This document shows, piece by piece, positions 61,301 through 64,000 of a stretch of DNA of 64,000 nucleotides; the stretch's first letter is position 1, and every line of letters begins with the position of its first letter. Under the pieces are notes generated by a model that worked only from the letters and a program-made list of their open reading frames with translations, was not told the origin of the DNA and searched no databases. The translations under genes and the position numbers were made by a program. The stretch spans positions 21,771,001 through 21,835,000 of the forward strand of contig NC_067290.1 in the NCBI RefSeq assembly GCF_020740795.1, in the 5' to 3' direction. Origin of the DNA: Apus apus (Eukaryota; Chordata; Aves; Apodiformes; Apodidae).

Positions 61301-62697
61301 TCAGAGAGCAACAGCGATTTCACTTCCCTTTCATGGTCATTCCATTTGCAATTTTTCTGTTTCTGAAAAAAATGGTGTCCTGGTAAGGGGAAAATTCTGC
61401 TCCCTTCTCTTTACACTTGCCCCTAGACAAAGCTTCATATACTAGAAATGCCTGAAGAGATCCAGTCTTTCTAGAATCAATATGCTTAATCTTGACAGAG
61501 CTGACCCTTACTTGGTCATAATTTGGTTTTGGAGGGACATCTGCACAGACTTTTGCAGGCTCTGACACAAGCCCATGCGCAGACACAAGCCATCTACAAT
61601 CAGGAAGCCACATGGCTGTGCTGACACTGAGAGATGAGGCCAAAATAAAAGCAGAGCAAGGTGTAGCACATCAATATTTGCTGTTTTCCTATGCAGCCTT
61701 AGCTCCTGGGCTCAAATTGGAAGAGTTCAGAAGAACATACCCATTTGTTCCATGCCGCCCAAATGAGTTATGCAGTGGGTGCCTGTACTCGGAGACACAA
61801 CATTAGATTGCTAGGCTCATATTAGGTTTAAAGAATATACACACACCAAAAAATCGGTGAAAAACAAAGATAATTTTGTACCTAAAACTGCTCAATGCCA
61901 TTTTTTTAACAACTGCACTGTTGGACAACTTAATAGAGGTTAAAACAGCCTTGTATGATCTTAAGCTGTAGTCACATTTCCATGGTCTTCTACATAATTT
62001 AAAAGATGTTTTATTCATCATAAGTCAATACAGTCAACCCAAACATGAGTTCATTTTCCCATTATGAGAAAATTGTGAGATTGCAGAAACCTATTAGATA
62101 ATTTACTCTACCTCCCAGACAATAGAATCATAGAATGCCAGGTTGGAAGTGACCTCAAGGATCATCTGGTCCAACCTGTTTAGGTAATACTATAGTTTAT
62201 GTAGAATCACATGGCACATATGATTCACAAGGCAGGATGGGTCCAAATAATTTATTTGACATTGTTTTATTCAGTGTAGTTTGTAAGATTGTAAAGATCG
62301 CAGTTAAATCCTTCTTTTAAGTAAGATGTTTTTCCTGACATTCAAGTCAGGCCTTTCCTCCTTGTGTTGCCTCCACTGTCCATCTTAGGCTGGCAGTTCT
62401 TTGTCACAGTGCTATGGGGGTAAATTGTTGCTAGTGCACTGGAGGCCTGATGGCTCTGACATTTCTAAGTGAGCACTGGGTAAAGAGCAGAGTTGAAAGT
62501 CCAGTCCTTCTGCAAATTGTTTCTCCCTCTCACGGTTTCATGCAGTCCACATTTTCAGGTCTCTTACCTTGTTGATGAGGCTGGGATCACTCAGGCTGCT
62601 CTCGTCATCTTCTGAACTCTTCTGTTCCTCATCTGATGTGACAACCTCCGTGGGTATCACAGAGACTGAGCACACTTTGTAGGGCTCGGTGTAGGCA
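15176..62697 (-). CDS. FGD5: FGD5, C-terminal 606 codons in 19 exons (5' part outside window)
   Basis: FYVE, RhoGEF and PH domain-containing protein 5. FGD5 is known as a CDC42 guanine-nucleotide exchange factor expressed in endothelium and blood stem cells, linked to VEGF signalling and membrane ruffles or endosomes. I joined 19 minus-strand exons, all with GT donors and AG acceptors; phases agree throughout (1 nt, 606 codons, stop). In fragment numbering: an acidic linker at 1-43, the DH domain at about 48-235, PH1 at about 262-365, the FYVE finger at about 398-460, a serine-rich basic linker to about 505, and PH2 at about 508-604. The protein ends EAMEEASIL. FGD5 rather than FGD6 is supported by CMNCGCDF in the finger, where FGD6 as I recall has CMICTSEF, and by the neighbouring NR2C2-like gene. 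The usual long N-terminal exon (roughly 800 residues) is not in the window. Identification is by remembered family sequence, not by a search. Confidence 0.96.
15213..15925 (-). other. FGD5 intron r-s
   Basis: 713-base intron with GT-AG ends. Nothing else recognised. Confidence 0.85.
15926..16074 (-). CDS. FGD5: FGD5 exon r: PH2 second half
   Basis: Acceptor tttgctttcag, donor CAGAG|gtaac, 149 nt. It encodes DKVATESLPLLGFTIAPEKE, then VFHLYHKQTLFYSFRAEDNN SAQ, the remaining PH2 strands. Confidence 0.95.
16075..17842 (-). other. FGD5 intron q-r
   Basis: 1.77-kb intron. No repeat family or additional exon recognised. Confidence 0.85.
17843..17971 (-). CDS. FGD5: FGD5 exon q: PH2 first half
   Basis: Acceptor accctgctccag, donor GAG|gtactg, 43 codons in phase 0. 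It encodes VAASGEGATISGYLSRCKRG then KRHWKKRWFVIKGKVLYTYI ANE. The G-L-K...W..RWFV pattern marks the start of the second PH domain. Confidence 0.97.
17972..19445 (-). other. FGD5 intron p-q
   Basis: 1.47-kb intron. Contains a plus-strand acceptor-like tract ending cccctgcag at about 18029 and an A17 run followed by an AT dinucleotide repeat at 19278-19308. Confidence 0.85.
19278..19308. repeat. poly(A) plus (TA)n microsatellite
   Basis: About 17 A followed by seven TA units; a likely length-polymorphic tract. Confidence 0.8.
19446..19576 (-). CDS. FGD5: FGD5 exon p: FYVE-PH2 linker
   Basis: Acceptor taatcttacag, donor GAG|gtagga, 131 nt. It encodes the serine-rich ERPLSMSFPPTSSRCSSSAF then SSVFHNIHYSSFKKQKKIPS ALTE. 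The FKKQKKIPSALTE tail is typical of FGD proteins just before PH2. Confidence 0.94.
19577..21230 (-). other. FGD5 intron o-p
   Basis: 1.65-kb intron holding one old CR1 copy (20618-20992). The remainder shows nothing recognised. Confidence 0.85.
20618..20992 (-). mobile_element. CR1 retroposon, 5'-truncated, diverged
   Basis: Plus-strand text runs atcacggaacac, gatcatctagtccaactgcc, ctgggtaaagaaatatttcc, the antisense of avian CR1 3' sequence, so the element lies on the minus strand. Many substitutions indicate an old copy. Confidence 0.85.
21231..21333 (-). CDS. FGD5: FGD5 exon o: FYVE finger, second half
   Basis: Acceptor gctggaacag, donor AGAG|gtaggg, 34 codons plus one base. It encodes IVCRNCSRNKYPMKYLKDQA and AKVCDSCYVELRKR. 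CRNC and CDSC give the last four zinc-binding cysteines. The intron just past the donor stays open in frame (see findings). Confidence 0.95.
21334..22417 (-). other. FGD5 intron n-o, splitting the FYVE finger
   Basis: 1.08-kb intron lying between ACGK and IVCRNC of the FYVE finger. Contains an A/C-rich simple tract at about 21764-21800; nothing else recognised. Confidence 0.85.
22418..22555 (-). CDS. FGD5: FGD5 exon n: FYVE finger, first half
   Basis: Acceptor ggatttaag, donor AAG|gtaaga, 46 codons in phase 0. It encodes LRERLGISLGERPPTLVPVS then HVMMCMNCGCDF and the basic patch RRHHCHACGK. CMNC and HCHAC supply four zinc-ligand cysteines. The acceptor was placed so that LRERLG aligns with FGD5 (I/L)RERLG. 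Confidence 0.95.
22556..23376 (-). other. FGD5 intron m-n
   Basis: 821-base intron carrying a CR1 relic (22780-22953). Confidence 0.85.
22780..22953 (-). mobile_element. CR1 relic
   Basis: Contains ctctcagtctttcctcatgg, catcatctttgtggccc and ccagcactggacacagcact, matching the antisense of an internal 3'-region of CR1. Both ends are eroded. Confidence 0.75.
23377..23476 (-). CDS. FGD5: FGD5 exon m: PH1 C-terminal helix
   Basis: Acceptor attccacag, donor GAG|gtaaaa, 100 nt. It encodes SCLERDDWYSCISRHIPDDY and KAPNTSTFHSSVE. The ERDDWY.C.SR motif is the PH1 closing helix with its invariant tryptophan. Confidence 0.94.
23477..26258 (-). other. FGD5 intron l-m
   Basis: 2.78-kb intron. Holds the poly(A)/poly(G) tract at 24466-24535. 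No other element recognised. Confidence 0.85.
24466..24535. repeat. A25 run followed by G-rich purine tract
   Basis: Twenty-five A, then runs of 6, 6 and 4 G with single-base spacers, then GGAAGGAC-type purines. About 70 bases of nearly pure purine on the plus strand, with quadruplex- or triplex-forming composition. Confidence 0.8.
26259..26338 (-). CDS. FGD5: FGD5 exon l: PH1 late strands
   Basis: Acceptor ttctag, donor AG|gtactg, 80 nt. It encodes VSRPVTEEAQNVLKIECDEY then CITLSA. It is one of the less conserved FGD5 stretches, as usual for PH beta5-beta6. Confidence 0.92.
26339..28238 (-). other. FGD5 intron k-l
   Basis: 1.9-kb intron containing the best-preserved CR1 of the window (26886-27231). 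Confidence 0.85.
26886..27231 (+). mobile_element. CR1 retroposon with intact 3' tail
   Basis: Sense-strand CR1 3' end: ttccagtacctaaagagcct, gacaggacaaggagtgatgg, gggaagaaattctttgc, ggtcccttccaacccaaacc and the octamer-type tail ttctgtgattctatgat. It is truncated 5' as is usual. It is inserted antisense to FGD5. Confidence 0.93.
28239..28322 (-). CDS. FGD5: FGD5 exon k: PH1 middle
   Basis: Acceptor cttcatatag, donor AAG|gtaatg, 28 codons in phase 0. It encodes MNDVLLYTYPQKDGKYRLKN and TLAVSDIK, the FLMND-VLLYTY strand region of FGD PH1 domains. Confidence 0.95.
28323..32484 (-). other. FGD5 intron j-k
   Basis: 4.16-kb intron. Contains a T-rich run (about 29068-29092), a GC-richer block with a minus-strand open frame (29560-29941; see findings) and short A runs near 30179. 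No CR1 copy seen. Confidence 0.85.
32485..32553 (-). CDS. FGD5: FGD5 exon j: PH1 beta strands 1-2
   Basis: Acceptor ctccttcag, donor TTG|gtaaga, 23 codons in phase 0. It encodes IFVKEGTLMKVSGKNRHPRH plus LFL, the first strands of PH1 with a basic loop typical of phosphoinositide-binding PH domains. Confidence 0.95.
32554..32862 (-). other. FGD5 intron i-j
   Basis: 309-base intron between the DH-PH1 linker and PH1. Nothing else seen. Confidence 0.9.
32863..32934 (-). CDS. FGD5: FGD5 exon i: DH-PH junction
   Basis: Acceptor ctcccccag, donor AGG|gtgagt, 24 codons in phase 0. It encodes ENLQKLVHIEHSVRGQSGLL ending QPGR, the DH-to-PH1 linker. The previous intron is 6.5 kb. Confidence 0.95.
32935..39426 (-). 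other. FGD5 intron h-i
   Basis: 6.5-kb intron. Simple A-rich tracts at about 35226-35255 and 36750-36805. No transposon family or extra exon recognised. Confidence 0.85.
39427..39485 (-). CDS. FGD5: FGD5 exon h: end of DH domain
   Basis: Acceptor acccctcag, donor GCG|gtgagt, 59 nt. It encodes ALFIVSEITDRANDSMLQA; ITDRANDSM is the characteristic C-terminal DH helix of FGD proteins. Confidence 0.94.
39486..41017 (-). other. FGD5 intron g-h
   Basis: 1.53-kb intron. Nothing recognised. Confidence 0.85.
41018..41068 (-). CDS. FGD5: FGD5 exon g: DH domain
   Basis: Acceptor tttctacag, donor CAAG|gtaaaa, 51 nt, split codons at both ends. It encodes DYLNNLCPDSTEYEATQ, almost identical to the FGD5 segment after the LLTDYL motif. 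Confidence 0.94.
41069..44024 (-). other. FGD5 intron f-g
   Basis: 2.96-kb intron with one CR1 copy (41168-41325). Remainder unremarkable. Confidence 0.85.
41168..41325 (-). mobile_element. CR1 retroposon 3' fragment
   Basis: Plus strand reads gttggaagggaccttaaaga, ctagtccaaccccccctgcc, agccctgtccagcctgacct, gaacactccagggacggggc: antisense CR1 3' end, hence minus orientation. Close to consensus, so relatively young. Confidence 0.92.
44025..44112 (-). CDS. FGD5: FGD5 exon f: DH domain helix
   Basis: Acceptor gaggacag, donor ACAG|gtcagt. It encodes QSSGGSPQTLKHQLLKVVQR followed by VFEYRVLLT, the long DH helix containing the family pattern L..V.QR...Y..LL. Confidence 0.94.
44113..45933 (-). 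other. FGD5 intron e-f
   Basis: 1.82-kb intron. Nothing recognised. Confidence 0.85.
45934..46090 (-). CDS. FGD5: FGD5 exon e: DH domain core
   Basis: Acceptor gatcttag, donor GAG|gtaagg, 157 nt. It encodes EEHQKVADIFLSRKSRLNHH and IAYIMQFDRNLALLDETCLK, matching the middle of the FGD5 DH domain. Confidence 0.95.
46091..47985 (-). other. FGD5 intron d-e
   Basis: 1.9-kb intron. Nothing recognised. Confidence 0.85.
47986..48140 (-). CDS. FGD5: FGD5 exon d: DH domain
   Basis: Acceptor ttgttcacag, donor TG|gtaagt, 51 codons plus two bases. It begins DFYESILKVLGEDDENEQEE and continues with KQGLRELPEIHELHQDILGE, the DH segment between conserved regions 1 and 2. An 8.55-kb intron precedes it. Confidence 0.95.
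48490..49010 (-). mobile_element. decayed retroelement ORF1 / 5' region, probably CR1
   Basis: GC- and CpG-rich block in an AT-rich intron. On the minus strand one frame (48567-48508) reads TELQEEVERFRTIWECEREI, a heptad-like coiled-coil that I associate with ORF1 proteins of bird CR1 LINEs. Upstream a Cys-rich stretch (CRCGESEPVSC) occurs in a different frame, and a stop interrupts the coiled-coil frame, so it is broken. The block may be the rarely retained 5' part of a CR1. Assignment rests on motif memory. Confidence 0.55.
52774..52812. repeat. short direct duplication
   Basis: tgtgctagtgtggctt is followed by tgtgctagtgtgactt, two near-identical 16-mers about 24 bases apart. Confidence 0.6.
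55908..55951. repeat. polypyrimidine (T-rich) tract
   Basis: About 45 bases of T with scattered C, simple sequence. Minus-strand purine-rich in the FGD5 sense direction. Confidence 0.8.
56692..56722 (-). CDS. FGD5: FGD5 exon c: 31-nt microexon in DH domain
   Basis: Acceptor ctttccccag, donor GTG|gtaagt. It contributes YVEMLQLLRV and continues DH conserved region 1. Only 111 bases of intron separate it from the previous exon. Frame and flanking FGD5 similarity (EKVYVEMLQ) support it despite the small size. Confidence 0.9.
56834..56892 (-). CDS. FGD5: FGD5 exon b: start of DH domain
   Basis: Acceptor gttgacag, donor GT|gtgagt, 59 nt ending in phase 2. It encodes KEGQSRAYLIAQELMSSEK, the first helix (CR1) of the DH domain. 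The donor two bases further in, rather than AAAAA|gtgtga, was chosen because only it keeps the frame into the next exon (KVYVEMLQ). Confidence 0.92.
56893..62567 (-). other. FGD5 intron a-b
   Basis: 5.7-kb intron. Contains a CR1 fragment (62122-62195) and a 134-codon minus-strand open frame (58347-57943) without recognised motifs or splice context. Nothing else supported. Confidence 0.8.
62122..62195 (-). mobile_element. CR1 3' end fragment
   Basis: atagaatcatagaatgccag then gttggaagtgacctcaagga and tcatctggtccaacc: the antisense of a CR1 3' terminus. Weaker similarity may extend to about 62400. Confidence 0.85.
62568..62697 (-). CDS. FGD5: FGD5 exon a: acidic linker before DH domain
   Basis: Acceptor ccctctgcag, donor AAG|gtaagag. 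The first nucleotide completes a codon begun in an exon outside the window. It encodes 43 residues including VSVIPTEVVTSDEEQKSSED, an acidic serine-rich linker just N-terminal of the DH domain. It is the most upstream FGD5 exon recognised here. Confidence 0.93.
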
Positions 62698-64000
62698 CTG
62701 CAGAGGGGAAGAACAGACTAGCTTAGTGGACTTTGCTTTAGAAAGGTCTCTCATTGGTGATCTGAATATGCCCAGCTCCAAATCCCAGACATGGGATCTT
62801 GTTAAACCTTTGTCTGCTGAATTTGAGGCAGTCTTCCAGATTTAGTTAAGATGCAGTTGCTCACAAGCTCTATTCAGGCATTCCTTTAATTCTGTCTTTT
62901 ATATGAAGTAGGCAAAGATCTTGGTGTCTTACTATGTCGTGCCTCCTATCAATCATTCTAAAATCTCTGAACTTTATCCAGTTATCCTTTAGCATTATTC
63001 AATTTACTAACCACTTTAGCACCCATTCTAGCTACCAGCCAGTTTTAGTCCTATGCTTGGTACTGCAACATGAGACTCAATATTCCAGTACTGGCAAAAG
63101 AAGTGCCAAGTGGTAACACCCATCTATTCCTACCTGACTTTGCTGTGTTTACATTTAAGGATTAGATTAGTATTTTAGACCACAGTATCCTTCTGGGAGC
63201 TTATATGCAGCTTATACACCACAGTGGCCCCAAGCTTTTTGTATTTCTAAGGGTAGGTCCCATGTTCAGATAACAGGGCGAGTCCGTTGTCTTTAGAAAC
63301 AAAATCTGACATCTCCATGTGTTCCAGTAGACATCTTGGCCAACCAGCTCGCTCTGTAATATGGGCCTGGCTTACTCAGTGTGTATGATTTCTTTATTTC
63401 TTATTTGCTCTGAAACATTATTAATTTGCTTTTGCAGCTCTGCCTCATCTCATTATTTGTTTATCTCCCACCTGGGGATCCTAGATGTGAACAAATCCAA
63501 AGCTTCAAAGCCAATGCTGGAGTGATAGGAGGTGGGTCAGTGTCAGTGGGAGGGCAATGAAGAAAGAGACCCCCAAGGCCATATTTCCTTTTGGAAAGGA
63601 AAGTCCCAACATACCTGCATTCACTTCCAAGCTGCAGATAGGGCTGTGTCTCCCCATGCATGTGCGGCTGGCAGCCTTTCTGTTATGCTGCCAGCTTTTC
63701 CCTCCTGTGCAGAGTCTGGGGGCTCTGACAAGCTGCTTGGCGTGTTTGCCATGGCTGGGCAAAGGGCCAAGCAGCGGCGCTGCTCCTAACCATTGTCTTC
63801 TCCTGCTTATTATTACTGTCTGCAGCCTTTCAGTGTGGGCGGCACCACCAGACTTCCGAAAACCTGCCTGGTTACAGCAACAGAGGCCTCATCACAAGCA
63901 AAAGCAAGAGCAAGGGGCAGGTTCAGCTCAGGAGGCTTATTAATAGTTTAGCCAGTCTCTCTCCTTATCTGCACAGCCCTTCTGCAATTTGTAATTGTTT
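62698..64000 (-). other. upstream FGD5 intron, cut by window edge
   Basis: Sequence upstream of exon a. Exon a starts in the middle of a codon, so at least one more coding exon exists beyond. None could be recognised here: open frames around 63461-63943 lack FGD5-like residues and suitable splice sites. Confidence 0.6.

Noticed and set aside
1..64000. FGD6/NR2C1 locus instead of FGD5/NR2C2
   Set aside because: The FYVE and PH2 wording (CMNCGCDF, SRCKRGKRHW, ATESLPLLGFTIAP) fits FGD5; FGD6 as I recall it differs at these positions, and the NR2C-type exon is not the NR2C1 sequence.

Overview
The window is vertebrate nuclear DNA and almost certainly avian. It has long introns with GT-AG boundaries, two CpG islands in an otherwise AT-rich background, and several copies of the bird-typical CR1 retroposon, including one whose 3' end keeps the ATTCTATGAT tail (ending near 27231). 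The species cannot be read from the sequence.

The dominant gene is on the minus strand. Nineteen coding exons between 62697 and 15176 join without a frame break into 606 codons plus a TAG stop. The product has a RhoGEF (DH) domain, a PH domain, a FYVE zinc finger and a second PH domain, which is FGD architecture. Its wording matches FGD5 rather than FGD6 or FGD1-4 (for example VPVSHVMMCMNCGCDF and SGYLSRCKRGKRHWKK). The large N-terminal part of FGD5 lies beyond the right edge.

Downstream on the same strand is a second gene start. A CpG island at about 2.9-4.5 kb is followed, in the minus direction, by an exon (918-835) carrying a Kozak-like ATG and 20 codons. FGD5 is followed by NR2C2 in tetrapods, as FGD6 is by NR2C1, and the peptide resembles the NR2C1 N-terminus. 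I therefore call it the first coding exon of NR2C2 (TR4).

The FGD5-NR2C2 interval (about 4.5-13.9 kb) holds an LTR-like relic, a degenerate 109-bp duplication and a second CpG island at 9.37-10.08 kb with a strong plus-strand splice donor. In mammals the antisense lncRNA FGD5-AS1 starts head-to-head with NR2C2 and runs into FGD5. The bidirectional character of the first island, the second island, and strong plus-strand acceptors near 6.0, 13.6 and 18.0 kb make an avian antisense transcript the best lead here. It is not proven by sequence alone.

Layout: 1-4.5 kb, NR2C2 5' end and promoter; 4.5-13.9 kb, intergenic; 13.9-15.2 kb, FGD5 3' UTR; 15.2-62.7 kb, FGD5 exons; 62.7-64 kb, upstream FGD5 intron. 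No prokaryotic elements, CRISPR arrays, rRNA or convincing tRNA genes were seen.
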